DNA of 64,000 bases from Brachynemurus nebulosus. Taxonomy: Eukaryota; Arthropoda; Insecta; Neuroptera; Myrmeleontidae. Positions 25,388 to 36,031 of this stretch are shown here, one piece after another. The notes below the pieces were generated by a model that ran no database searches, was not told the DNA's origin, and saw only the letters and a list, made by a program, of their open reading frames with translations. Position 1 is the stretch's first letter. The number at the start of each line of letters is the position of its first letter. The translations under genes were made by a program, and so were the position numbers. The stretch covers positions 10,875,527 to 10,939,526 of the forward strand of contig JAPWDM010000013.1 in the NCBI GenBank assembly GCA_035578155.1, read 5' to 3'.

Positions 25388-25576
25388 ATGGCAATGGTTA
25401 ACGAAGATTCATTTGATACGGAATTATTTATTGAGGAAATCCGGAATTTACCCGCAATCTGGGATTACACATATTCGGGATATAGTAACCGGATGGAAAA
25501 AGTAAAGGCATGGGAACATCTTTGCTTCAAATTTTATGATAACTTTGAAAATAAAGAAAAGAAAGAAAAAAATTGA
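25388..25576 (+). CDS. MADF-domain DNA-binding protein fragment of the Harbinger element
   Basis: This 62-codon frame reads FDTELFIEEIRNLPAIWDYT near the start, then YSNRMEKVKAWEHL. That is the first two helices of a MADF (Myb/SANT-like) domain with its conserved Ile/Trp and KxxAWEHL positions. Active PIF/Harbinger elements often pair a DDE transposase with a second Myb- or MADF-type protein that helps DNA binding and nuclear import. Here the domain is cut short: full MADF domains run about 80-90 residues, but this one ends in a lysine-rich tail after about 55. AATAAA at 25609 could end its transcript. The frame follows a T-rich tract (25195-25382). It may be a truncated gene or the first exon of one. 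Confidence 0.65.
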   Translation: MAMVNEDSFDTELFIEEIRNLPAIWDYTYSGYSNRMEKVKAWEHLCFKFYDNFENKEKKEKN

Positions 25577-26423
25577 ATATAAACCTTTTTATGACACATT
25601 TTATTTACAATAAAGGTACCGCTGTTATAAACGTATCCTGTATATATATTGTTTATTGATTTATTTTTGCAGAATTATTTATGTAATACAAAATAATTAT
25701 TATAAAGGCAAATTGGTCAACAGAATTGAAACATTTTTATGGCATGGAAAAACCTTTCGGTTAAGAATAAAAGCATGTACTAGAAGCTCTCCTGCTGTTT
25801 GAACGTGGATTATTGACTATTATTAGATAAATAAGCTATATAATTATTTAAACCTTTTTAGTTTTATAATAATAGAAAAAAATTAAAAATTCAAAGAAAT
25901 AAAGAGCTGAAAATTTTTGAATTGTTTCATCAAATAATTTTAAAAATTGAATCTGCAAAAATATGTAATACCAAAATACCGATATGTATTTTAAAAGAAA
26001 TATTATTTAAAAGAAGAATCACCTCTCTGATTAATTTTGTTTATTTTTATCCTAGCGTACCTACTTCACGCTGCAAAATTTTAAGTTCCTTAAATTTCAG
26101 TATTGATAAATCAATTATTGTATGAATACTTAACGCAGACACTGTATATAACAAACAGTATTAAGTGGCTTTGATGCCTCCTAGCAGTGACTGTACGTGC
26201 TGTACGTCATTCGGCCACTAAAAAGTGGCTCGCAAGTCGCCGTCTAAGACACACGAACGACAGTACAACCACACGACAACCACAAAAAAGTGGTCGTGGC
26301 GTGGTTCGTGTGTCTTGGCTCTTAATGCAAAAGTTGAAGCAATTTTTTTTTTTTTTTTGCAAATACAGTCAAAGCTCTGAGTAATGCTGTGCCTCTACAG
26401 GGGTTCTACTATCTTCGCTAGAG

Positions 26424-27055
26424 TCAAGAACACGATCCAAAGTTATTTCAACTAATGGAACATATTACACCAATTGATGTTACTCCTGGAAATGTTTCCA
26501 AGTAACACGAATTCTATCTGAAATTAAAAAAAATTGCTCTTAAACATTTCGGCATTGTTTAGGAAAGTGTTGAAGTTTATCTGAATTAAATGGTCGGCCA
26601 ACTGGTTGGAAAACGACATTTCATATTACACGAGGAAATGTTATTTCAACTAAAGGGTGGAAATGATTCCGGAGGCTAGGAGAATTCTATTTAATTTTAA
26701 AGAACTGTCTTTAAAATTATTTTCTCTATAATGCCTACGAATATTTAACTGAGTCGATATTTAACTGAATTACATTGCAGACAAAGTGGTCGAAAACGAC
26801 ATTTCATATTACACGACCTAATATTATTCCAAGTAAGCACGGTAAAGATTCCAGGCTAAAAGAATTATATTTAAGATTAAAGAATTGCTTCTAAACGTTT
26901 CTCGAATGCTTAAAAAAGTGTCGATATTTATCTGAATCACATGGTCGACCAAGTGGTCGGAAAACGACATTTCATATTACACGATTTAATGTTATTTCAA
27001 CTAATGGTGGAAATGATTCCAGACTACAAGAATTTTATTTAGGTAAATGTAAAGA
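26424..27055 (+). repeat. Satellite-like tandem repeat, about 185-base unit
   Basis: AATGTTATTTCAACTAATGG-type starts recur at about 26440, 26637, 26821 and 26988. Each unit also carries TGGTCGG...AAACGACATTTCATATTACACGA and an AGAATTCTATTTAA-like segment. Units have diverged and contain small indels. The array starts about 100 bases past the Harbinger element. Confidence 0.75.
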
Positions 27056-27310
27056 ATTTTAAGAAATGAAAGAAAAAATATTGAAGAACTTCGAGTTAGC
27101 GTAGAGTATAACCGTCTCCACGAATATTACTAATAAATTTGGCATTACTCATAAAATCAATAATAATCCATCAAGACTAAATTGTAAGCAAAGACACAAT
27201 CAGGTATTCCTGATAAAAAAATTTTACAAAAAAAAATTGATAACCACTTAGGATAGTAACATGCAAGAATTACTCTACGCTCCCACATTAATTACACTAA
27301 AGTTCAAAAC

Positions 27311-27473
27311 CAGGGCCGGCAAGAGAGTAGGGTAGGTAGGACAATTGCTCGGGGGGCTAAGAAGGGGACTTGCAGCCTCGATTAGATGCCCGAGCAAAAT
27401 GAGAAGATGTCTTTTTTTTGTCAATTGTATTCTTCTTGTGCCCGGGGGCCCGTTATTTCTCTCGCCGGTCCTG
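27311..27473. mobile_element. Short hAT-like MITE, no clear duplication
   Basis: Ends CAGGGCCGGCAAGAGA and (right, reverse complement) CAGGACCGGCGAGAGA enclose G-rich and C-rich runs. The flanking 8-mers do not match, so superfamily assignment rests on the TIR alone. Confidence 0.5.
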
Positions 27474-29193
27474 TATGTATCCTCGCCTGTATCCCGATGT
27501 TATTTACTATGAAGTAATATTCATTGTGATCTAGTTCATGTATATGTCGTTTGATAATTTATACAATATTATGACTGCAGTTATAACTCGAAGACAAATC
27601 ATTCGATCGATTTGATTCTTATTGCAGCTTCTTTTTCCCAGTGTTTCCAAACTTTTGAACGGTAGTGTATGCAGGTAATATAGAAATTTATAAATATAAT
27701 ATGTATATTATGTCGTACGTGCCGTGTTGGGGCGTGCCGAAGCATGAATTCGGCACGATATACGAGTACATACAACCAGAATATGTGCCTAGCTTTAATT
27801 GTATAATAAAAGTTACTAGGAGATTACCGCATTAGGTAAATTCAGATGTGATACTTGAAAGACTGCTATAACTGCGAAAATTTGTAGGGTCTTCTATTCA
27901 GAGCTTTTACGGGAATGAAATGTCAGTCTTTTAATTAGTCAATATTTGAAAGAATTAGGTACCTTGTAAAAATCCGTATTAGAAAAATAAAAAATATTTT
28001 TAAAAAAATTGAAATAAAAAGAAAATGTGACGATCGCCGTAGAATCTAAGTGCGGGTAATCGAAAACAACGTACAATCGCGTACCATTAAACTATAAAAA
28101 ACAAATTATAAATATCTGGTAACGTTGCTAGGTACTGAACTACTATAACTCCACACAATTTACAGCGTTACATCACTAGAAAAAATTTCCCTTTTTTTAT
28201 TGGCTTAAATAATGTATTAACATATCTAGAATAATATTCAAAAGGATTTATGACTGCGCGAAATATTTTAAAAACTGTTTTGAACCCAATTTCTGAGGCA
28301 ACTTCGAGCGCTTGAAAACGTTCAAAAACTCCGCTCCACTGCGAGTCGCATTTTGGAGTGTCTCAGCTTGGTCGAGATTTCGATAAACTCAAAAATTATA
28401 GGTATAACATACAATACAGTAAACACTTTTTAAAACTTTACATGCGTTTTTCTCAAAACTGCGTTTTCCAAAACGGTGGATAAGATAACTTCACCATTTT
28501 TCATTCGATTGACTTGAAATTTTATCTCTCTCAGATAAATTTTCTAGGGTGATATTAACCACTTTATATGGTATGTAAATAATTCTTACCCAAAATCAAA
28601 TCTCTAATTCATATTTTAGTTAATAACTATTACTACAAAAAATTTCCAATTTCTTCTCTTTGTTATATCTTACAACACTTAACAATTTCAAGAGTAAATC
28701 ATGAATTTATCTACGCCTGTACTCGTAAATATATATTACAAATCTAATATATTTATAAAACTATCAACAAATACAAATATACTAATAGACATCATAGTAA
28801 CTTATGGAATGCCTTTAAGCAATTGATACACTTTTGATTTGTTCCGCAGGGTATTATTTTTCTGCTAAAATTTATCCATTTTTTTCCGTATGTTAAATAC
28901 AGAACGTTCATTTTCGAAATTCCATTTAAGGTTATGTTGTTTCTTCATATTTATTAACTGGTTTATTTATTTATTTATTTTTTTTTTTAGAAAATTGAAA
29001 TTATATTGTTTTTTTTTTTTATATTTCTGTCTCAGGATTATTTGATGGTGAAAAAAATTTGTCATTTTTAGCCGAATTTTGTATCTATAACTTGAATAAT
29101 ATAATTCTGACAAAAGTTTTAGTTCTCACTCACCAAAAACATTTTTTAAAATTTCTTATATGTTATAACACTTTTTTTCTTTTTTTTTTCCAG
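27474..29193. other. No exon placed; would be intron upstream of the 29194 exon
   Basis: AT-rich. If the 29194 exon is real, this is most likely intron sequence. No upstream exon with matching donor could be chosen. Confidence 0.4.
27733..27757. repeat. Short perfect hairpin CGTGCCGAA / TTCGGCACG
   Basis: A 9-base perfect stem with a 7-base loop in GC-richer DNA. It is not followed by a T-run and has no assignable role. Confidence 0.5.
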
Positions 29194-29274
29194 GCACCTT
29201 TGGATGACCCTTCTCTGGATTTTCGAACTGTCAGAAACACATTAGCAATACCAAATTATTGTCCACCATATTGA
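29194..29274 (+). CDS. Terminal exon of an unidentified gene (partial)
   Basis: A long pyrimidine tract (29171-29190) followed by CAG forms a strong splice acceptor at 29191-29193. The sequence after it reads open in phase 0 for 26 codons to TGA (starting APLDDPSLDFRT, ending NYCPPY). Codon use and composition are clearly less AT-biased than the flanking DNA, and the exon is followed by a plausible 3' untranslated region. I do not recognise the C-terminal peptide. No upstream exon could be placed with confidence, so the preceding intron is probably long. A chance acceptor before a short open stretch is the alternative. Confidence 0.5.
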   Translation, partial: APLDDPSLDFRTVRNTLAIPNYCPPY

Positions 29275-29505
29275 CTTCAGTTCATTCAGCTCATCTTCCT
29301 CTTTTCTTAGATATTATATTTAATCAGTTAGTTATATATAATCAGTTTAGTTGTAAGATAAGATACACTAGTAGTTTATAATGTATGTATAGCCATAACA
29401 AAAATAATATTTACGAATAGGTCTTACAAATTTACAGCTGTTAAGACCTTAAGAAACATTGTAAGTCACTGTAATTGCAGCCTCTGTTGTGAAAATTTTT
29501 TTTTT

Positions 29506-29511
29506 ATTAAA
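29506..29511 (+). terminator. Polyadenylation signal ATTAAA after the 29194 exon
   Basis: ATTAAA lies about 230 bases past the TGA of the candidate terminal exon, with AATAAG just downstream. It marks a likely transcript end if that exon is real. Confidence 0.35.
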
Positions 29512-29742
29512 TTAATAAGACGACTGTCTGGCATATATTCCTCTGATTTAATTGCTTGTTAATAGAAAAAAAAAATGGTTTCACTAATGACTAAAGTATT
29601 ATGTTCAAAATACTTCTACTACACTTTATTATACAGTAAAACATGTTCTGTAAAACTGTTCCGTCGCTCATGCAAATTTCAAATACTTTATTTTTTTATT
29701 TTTAAAATGTTGAAGTATCGCATTTCGTTTTAAGGTAAAATA

Positions 29743-30630
29743 GAGTAAGTGCGGGAGAGACGCCGCGTCGGGAGAGATGCCGCAGTAGCCATAGTTCGTC
29801 CGTTGACTGACAGATAGCGCTATTAATGGATTATATGTTTAGAATAAGTTACTTATTTAAGCTGTATATGGTAATATTTATGATTAGTCCGTCAGTTTAG
29901 TAATTATCCAACTTTTTATTATTGAAAAGTAAGTTTTTTAACATAATATTTTATCAAGCATTTAATTCATTAGAATTTAAGAATGTATATTTCATTGTTT
30001 TAATGAAAATGAGTTTTGTTATTAATTTAGGTATATTTTAAAAGTACTGTATAAAATTTTAGGTTAGAATTCCGCACTATGCTTGCTATAGCAACATGCG
30101 GCATCTACCCCAACAAAAAGGAGAGATGCCGCATGTAAAATTTTTTTTTTTTACTGTAAATTATGCCACGTAAATATAAAAGATCCATTAATGGATCAGA
30201 AAGAGCTCTCATATTGGTGAAGATAACGAAAATAATGATGATTGCCTGTGTATTGACTGTTTTAAAGAGTACTCAGAAACAAAAGAAAATTGACTGTTTA
30301 AGATGTATAAAGTGCCAAAAATGGTTACATATGGCATGCATCATGTATGGAGATGTGTATAAAGTGCAAAATTTTTAATATGAAATATGCGGCGCCTCTC
30401 CTTCTTTGATGCGGCATCTCTCCCATAGGTGCGGCATCTCTCCCGCTTTGCAGGCTCTACAAAAATGTTAATTATGAATCCTTTATGACTTAAAATTTAA
30501 AATTATTTATAAATAATTTTAAAGAACAATGTTTACATTTAATGTGTACCAAATTTCAAATCAATTGAATGCATACTTTAAGAATTATCAAGTGTTTTCA
30601 AAATGTGCGGCGTCTCTCCCGCATTCACCC
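29743..30630 (+). mobile_element. pogo-like non-autonomous element, copy 2
   Basis: TIRs GAGTAAGTGCGGGAGAGACG and (right end, reverse complement) GGGTGAATGCGGGAGAGACG are flanked by TA at 29741-29742 and 30631-30632. At least six internal copies of the GCGGCATCTCTCCC motif occur in both orientations near the ends and around the gene remnant. About 250 bases at the right end match copy 1 closely. Confidence 0.87.
30163..30378 (+). pseudogene. pogo/Tigger-type transposase remnant, N-terminus fused to C-terminus
   Basis: The frame starts MPRKYKRSINGS, like the first residues of many pogo-type transposases, then runs within about 15 codons into CLRCIKCQKWLHMACIMYGD. That is a Cys/His zinc-binding (PHD-like) tail found at the C-terminus of insect pogo-family transposases (CxxC...WxHxxC). 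The DNA-binding and DDE nuclease parts are missing, and a frameshift lies before the tail. This looks like an internal-deletion derivative, inactive as a transposase. Confidence 0.6.
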
Positions 30631-31672
30631 TAAATACATTTCTCTGATTGCGTACAATAACATCTATTTTTCAATTCAGAAATAAAAGACCATAATAACC
30701 TTTCGACGAAAAAAAAAAGGCACTAGACCTCACATGTATAATATTGTATATTAGCTTCAAGGCACACGATTGTTGCTAATAAATTGGAACCTATTATCGC
30801 AATACAAATACGTAATATACATATGATTGATAAAAACGAAATTTTACTGTACTAGACACTACTCTACCAGCAAACTAGAAAAGATCTATGAAGTTATTTC
30901 ATTGCATGCAAAAACTGATCTAGGTATATATGCATTGTATTGAGATTTGAATTAAATATTGGATCAATTGCAACAAAATAGTAAAGGTTTGTAATTGTTT
31001 CCATGGAGTTTAGTAGGATTTCAAGGATTAGAACGCTGGACGGTGAAAATTTAATTTGGAAATCGCAGAAATAAGTGGTAGATAAACATGGCGGTTTACC
31101 TACAGATTGGTAATCTAGTTGATTTTTTTTTTTTCTTTCGGATAAAAACTGCGGCCGCAATCGTGGGCACCGAATTTCAGTCTTTTTTAAAGACACTTTT
31201 TTCAAAAAATTATAATAATTATAAAAAATAAATTTAAATGAATAAAAAAAATATTTTTGTATTGTCAAATAGTGGTATTAATTGTAAAAAAAATTCATCC
31301 CCATTCCCCCATCCTATCCATCCGAAAAAAAAAATTGTGAAAATTGACTACTTTTCGCAAGAATCACACTGGAAGGAAATTCCAGGACTTAGTTTAAGCG
31401 ATTTAAATATTACCGTGCAAAAAAGTGATGGTTGAAATGATTGTTAAACAAAAAAAAAGAAAAAGATTTTGATTTAGAAAAGTTGTCATTTTGGCAGAAA
31501 CTTCAATCAAGAAAAAAAAATTAAAAATCCAAACATGGCCGTTCATTTCCGCAGAAACTAAAATAAAAAAAAAATTTAAAATCTAATAATGGCGCTTGTT
31601 TGAAAATAATTACTTTTTTGACTTTTTACATGACCCTACTTCACTCTACTTCAACGTAATGACGCAAGCAGT
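30631..31672. other. No gene seen
   Basis: AT-rich with many A-runs; the 124-codon minus frame at 30894-31268 has no recognisable domain. Confidence 0.5.
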
Positions 31673-32040
31673 CAGGGTTACCAACTTGGGGGTTTTCCGC
31701 CTAAACTTAGGGGTAAGAAAACTACACTGGGTTTTTTTAGGGGAAGAAAATTTTTTCAAATGGGATTTATTTAAATTTTTTACTAGTATTGTTCCCTCCA
31801 AACGCTAGGTTTCGATGAATCTTGTTTCTGTAGTGTTAAAACTTGAAGTAATTTATTCTATTTTTTCTCAAAAATTTTATTAATTATTCAAGGACTCCAT
31901 ATTTTTTATATTCAACTATTTTATTGCCGGTACATAATAATGACTGTATACCATAATAAACAATTTAGGGTTTTTTTTGGGGGGGGCGGGGGAATTTGAT
32001 GTTAATTTGGGGGTTTATTTTCCAAGGGTTGGCAACCCTG
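31673..32040. mobile_element. hAT-like MITE
   Basis: Ends CAGGGTTACCAAC and (right, reverse complement) CAGGGTTGCCAAC are flanked by an 8-base duplication, CAAGCAGT / CAATCAGT (7 of 8). The interior has G-rich runs near both ends. No coding capacity. Confidence 0.75.
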
Positions 32041-33139
32041 CAATCAGTTGCCTCATTATTGGACGCAACCAAAAGCTACATATATTATCTAATCCGTAAT
32101 ACTATATCAATTACGAAACAGGAAAGAATTCAAACACCGGTTGCATGCAAGACTCAAATTGGAAAAAAACAAATATGTATATTTCTTCAAATTGGTATTG
32201 CATTTCTTAATTGCATCTATTTTGCTAAGTACGAGCAGTTATTAGGAGTAAAACTAATTATGCAAGCCAGTACGTAACGTGATCAATCAGCAAAGAGTAA
32301 TGAGCGCCTATTAGTCACTAGTATCGTCAGCATTCGTCTAAGTGGCTAGCTTAAGAAGCCACAAAGTCATTCCAGTAGTAGGAAGAGTTAGTATTAATCA
32401 AAAAGTGGTCTTTTGCATATTCACAGCTTGATCTTATGTAAGCGCTGACGTGTGTTTCGTTTGTTGGAGGTCACATATGTCGATATTAGACTGTAAAAGA
32501 ATATTTCACTCGGCGGAATTTTTAATTGATTTTACTTTGGTCTGCTTTAAGAAAAATTTTTCTACCAGCTATAAAAACTACGGAAATTCTGGCTCTGAAA
32601 AACGGATTTGGTATCTTTTGCATTGAAAGAAGGTCAAATTTAAACATTAACCTTATAAACCCGAGCTCAGTCCTTTTGCCTTGATTTATATACGATGCCG
32701 AAGCATATGAACCCGATACTTCCAGGGCTCTCATGATCGGAACAATGCTTTTATATACTCGAGCTTTAATTCCTTTCAGTTTAAAGATTTTATATCGATG
32801 TTGATTGGAAAAGATACAATGTTTTATTATAAATTGTAAAGTTGATATCATCTGAAGAGAAACCGCAAGTCAAAATTTTACACAAGAAAGGACCCATTTT
32901 TGGCCATAGGGTCTCCAGTTTACTTTTCAAGCCGTTTTTGCTTAATCGGAACATCGGAGGACACCGAAACTCATATTTTATTTTTTAATTAAACGTCAGA
33001 AGCACAGATGAGACAGATCAAGCCTACATATAAAAAAGTGAAATCTTAAAGTTGCAATAAGTAGAAATTTACACTACTACTGCTTTAGTCTGTTATTGAC
33101 TGCCGTGGTGTTCACGTCAAGATAAAAATCATGTTTTTT
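32041..33139. other. No supported gene; one 109-codon minus-strand frame
   Basis: The frame at 32522-32851 (minus) contains KARVYKSIVPIMRALEVSGS, faintly like the start of an insect gustatory receptor, but it lacks splice partners and transmembrane helices. I do not call it a gene. Confidence 0.35.
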
Positions 33140-33420
33140 CAATCAACTCGTGAAATTTTAACAGAAAAAAATATGAAGTGTGTCGTATTTAAGTGTAAAA
33201 ATTTTATTGAATAAAAAATTTCCCAAAATAAAGGGATATTTTTCTTAAAATAAATAAATTTATTTTTAGTTGTTGATTAGTTGTTAAATAGGTCGGCCAT
33301 CATTGTATATAGTGTATGTATGCGAACTGCATATATCATCATCAAAATATATTACTAACACATTGGTATATTCGTGTCCATACATCGTGTGTTGTGATTG
33401 AATGTGTGCTGTGTTACGTC
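33140..33420 (+). repeat. Dispersed repeat, partner of 1080-1345
   Basis: GAAGTGTGTCGTATTTAAGT, AAAATAAAGGGATATTTTTC, AGGTCGGCCATCATTG and CATACATCGTGTGTTGTGAT align with the complement of 1080-1345. No ends or coding capacity could be fixed. Confidence 0.6.
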
Positions 33421-34391
33421 ATCCATTGATTACAGTGGGCACAGTTTGGTAGATATTCTAGCTTGACTCCTTGGTCAGAAGTGTCTCGGATCCGAGATTC
33501 TGTTAGGCCAATGTACTATTTTTTCAAACTAAGCTTTTTAAGTGTTCATCAGACGTCAAAGTGTGTCATGTCACAAGTGGGCCAAACATAAGCCAGAACC
33601 ATATGGTTCTTAGGTATGCATCTAGCTTTAATTTTAACTTCTGTCAATCATTTTCTGTCAATTCCATTTTAACAACAAAGTTTTCCAATTGTTTCAAAAT
33701 GAATATCTCGACTATAGAGATATAGTCCTGATTTACCCGGGTCGCTGCCCTGGTGTCAAATCGCTTTAAACTTTAAGAAAATCATCCATTGTACTAAATT
33801 TGACCACAGATTTTGTATATTAGTTAAAAACTTTTGCATTTACCGTATCATAAACACTACATACGCTCCTATTAAAAAATAACACTTAAAATTAACAAAG
33901 CATGAATACTCATAATAATAATTATTATAATTACTTATAAAGGTGCTACTTTATAGCATTCCATTCAATACGTGTTAAGTAACTAACTTAAGTATGTATA
34001 CTTTACATTTAACCGTGGTAATAGGTAGCCTATGCATGTTTTGCAGATATTATACGTATAATAAAGTATGCATGGAGCACAGTAGAAGAATACGTGGAAT
34101 ACTCGAATCATTCTAATTGCAAGTGGAGGCATCTATCGTTCATATTATATACAAAGTAATGCAATCGTATATTTATGTATATAATGAGTATTTGTAAATA
34201 CCTTACTTGTACGATATTCGCTACTACCCATTCAGCTACTGAACGGAATAAATACTTTTAATTGCGGTAATTGCAATTGAATGCAAATTATTGCACTTTA
34301 TTATTATTATTGTTATAAATAATTAATAATTGGATTATATAAATATTTCTAATTATTTAGATACGATAGTTATAAAAGTACATACAAGGTA

Positions 34392-35657
34392 GGGTTGACT
34401 GGGGTAATTGTGAATGGATTTTCATGAATTGAGATAAAAGCGTTGTTTTAAGTATTTTTTATTTTACATATCTCATTATGGTTAATTTATTTTTAATTCT
34501 ACATTATTCAGGATGCACCACACAAATTTTGAACAAATTCGTATGAAAAATAAAAATTTTATAAGCCATTCACATTTCCCCAGTGCGGTTTTGCAAATCA
34601 TATAAATTTTGGGGTAAAAGTGAATGCCATCAGAAAAATTATTTAGAATGGATTACAAGAGAAGTGTGGTACGTCAGAGTAAAGCCCAACTCAAATTCTT
34701 CACATTTACTCCACTTTCAAATGTATCATCATACTTTAGCGTCACAATTTCTCTTTGTTTAATGCAAGTTACGCATATCTCAAATTTCTACAAAAAATCA
34801 AGGTTAAATAAAAATAACAAAAATTGTAGGAACAAACCTATTACAAACTAAAAATGATATTTTGATGATATTTTGTCATTTTATCAAATAAAAAGTCAAA
34901 AAATGACAAGATTTTCACACAAAAACAAGGAAAATGAGACTTTTTCAAGGGAATACATTTAGTTTACATGAATAAAAAACAACAATCTATTAGGTCTAAT
35001 AGTGTAAATGAAAGAAAAAATGGTTTTGTATTAATCCTACTGCCCTTGGACACTCACAAAGACATTGAAAACAAGTGATTTTTCTGTTTTTGTAAATTGT
35101 TATTGGATAAGCGAGCACAGCAATGATTTCGTAGATTGATACACAAAACATCGCTTTTTACACAATTTTTTTTTGTATTGTTTGTACAATGGAAAATTGT
35201 TAAACTCTAAAAAGAACACTACTGAAATTTTTGATCGAATGGGGGCATTTGTGAATGACATTCACAATTACCCCACAATTTTTAAAATCATTGCGTAATT
35301 GTGAATTGATAATAAATTATCCAATTTCTTTAGCAGTTAATAAGGAACTCCCTGAGGGCTTAGACCACTTCTTTAGAAGTACTTTTAATCATTTCTTACA
35401 TTTTAAAAAAAGAAAATGTATTTAAAAAAAAATTTTTTTGAGGATTGGTCGAAGTGAGATACATAAAATTTTGCAAGGGTTTTTTCAAAATAAAAAAATG
35501 ATACTAATACGTGGAGAATTGTTATCAAATTTCAATAGCATATTAAGAAAGGACAGAAAAACATACTAAGATTTGATTTTTAACAAAATTAATGTTATTT
35601 TAGAAATTATAGGCGCCGTTCACAATTGCCCCAATTAACATTTACCACGGTCAACCC
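34392..35657. mobile_element. TA-flanked element with iterated GGGGTAATTGTGAA motif
   Basis: TIRs GGGTTGACTGGGGTAATTG and (right, reverse complement) GGGTTGACCGTGGTAAATG are flanked by TA at 34390-34391 and 35658-35659. The motif CATTCACAATTACCCC or its complement recurs at about 34556, 34610, 35240 and 35620. The layout matches the pogo-like pair above. The 75-codon frame at 34624 is not recognisable. Confidence 0.75.
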
Positions 35658-35711
35658 TATTGTGTTATATTGGAGCTTTTTTAAAATTTTTAGAAAAAGT
35701 TTTTGAACAAA

Positions 35712-36031
35712 AGTTTGAACAATTTCTATAAAAGAATTAAAATTTTTTTTTTATAGAATATATGTGTGGACGGTATCGTTTAAACTTCTGTCACACAAAC
35801 TATAGAACGCATTTAGAAAATATTAGTAAGTGTATTTATTAAAAATAGGTAGGTTTTGTGCGACTTCTAACGAATGATAATACTGCACTAAACTTCCGGG
35901 AAATTTGATTACAAATAGGTACACACTCACGCGCTTGAAAAGTAGGGGAAGCGTGAGTTACGGCGGTCGACTATTCTTATAATTATATTCTCCTACAGCC
36001 CCGTAAGCGGACTTATAACGCGATTCGACTG
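35712..36031. mobile_element. Left-truncated copy of the 2050-3023 element
   Basis: It matches the second tandem unit and right end of the element at 2050-3023 in the same orientation, with several substitutions. It ends in TCGACTG followed by TA. It begins shortly after the right end of the 34392-35657 element, and the left TIR is missing. Confidence 0.7.

Larger units (their letters stand above)
24890..26321 (+). mobile_element. PIF/Harbinger-type element, family A, carrying a MADF gene
   Basis: TIRs of about 30 bases begin GAGCCAGGACACACGAACCA at the left and end TTCGTGTGTCTTGGCTC at the right. The element is flanked by TTA at 24887-24889 and 26322-26324, the duplication typical of PIF/Harbinger. 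It contains a MADF-domain reading frame but no transposase, so it is probably non-autonomous. A second copy lies at 47597-48784. Confidence 0.82.

Noticed and set aside
25200..25505. Phe-rich open frame over the T-rich tract
   Set aside because: It is low-complexity translation in another frame from the MADF start.
32522..32851. 109-codon minus-strand frame faintly like the N-terminus of a gustatory receptor
   Set aside because: Similarity is limited to a short stretch, with no transmembrane helices, C-terminal motif or neighbouring exons.
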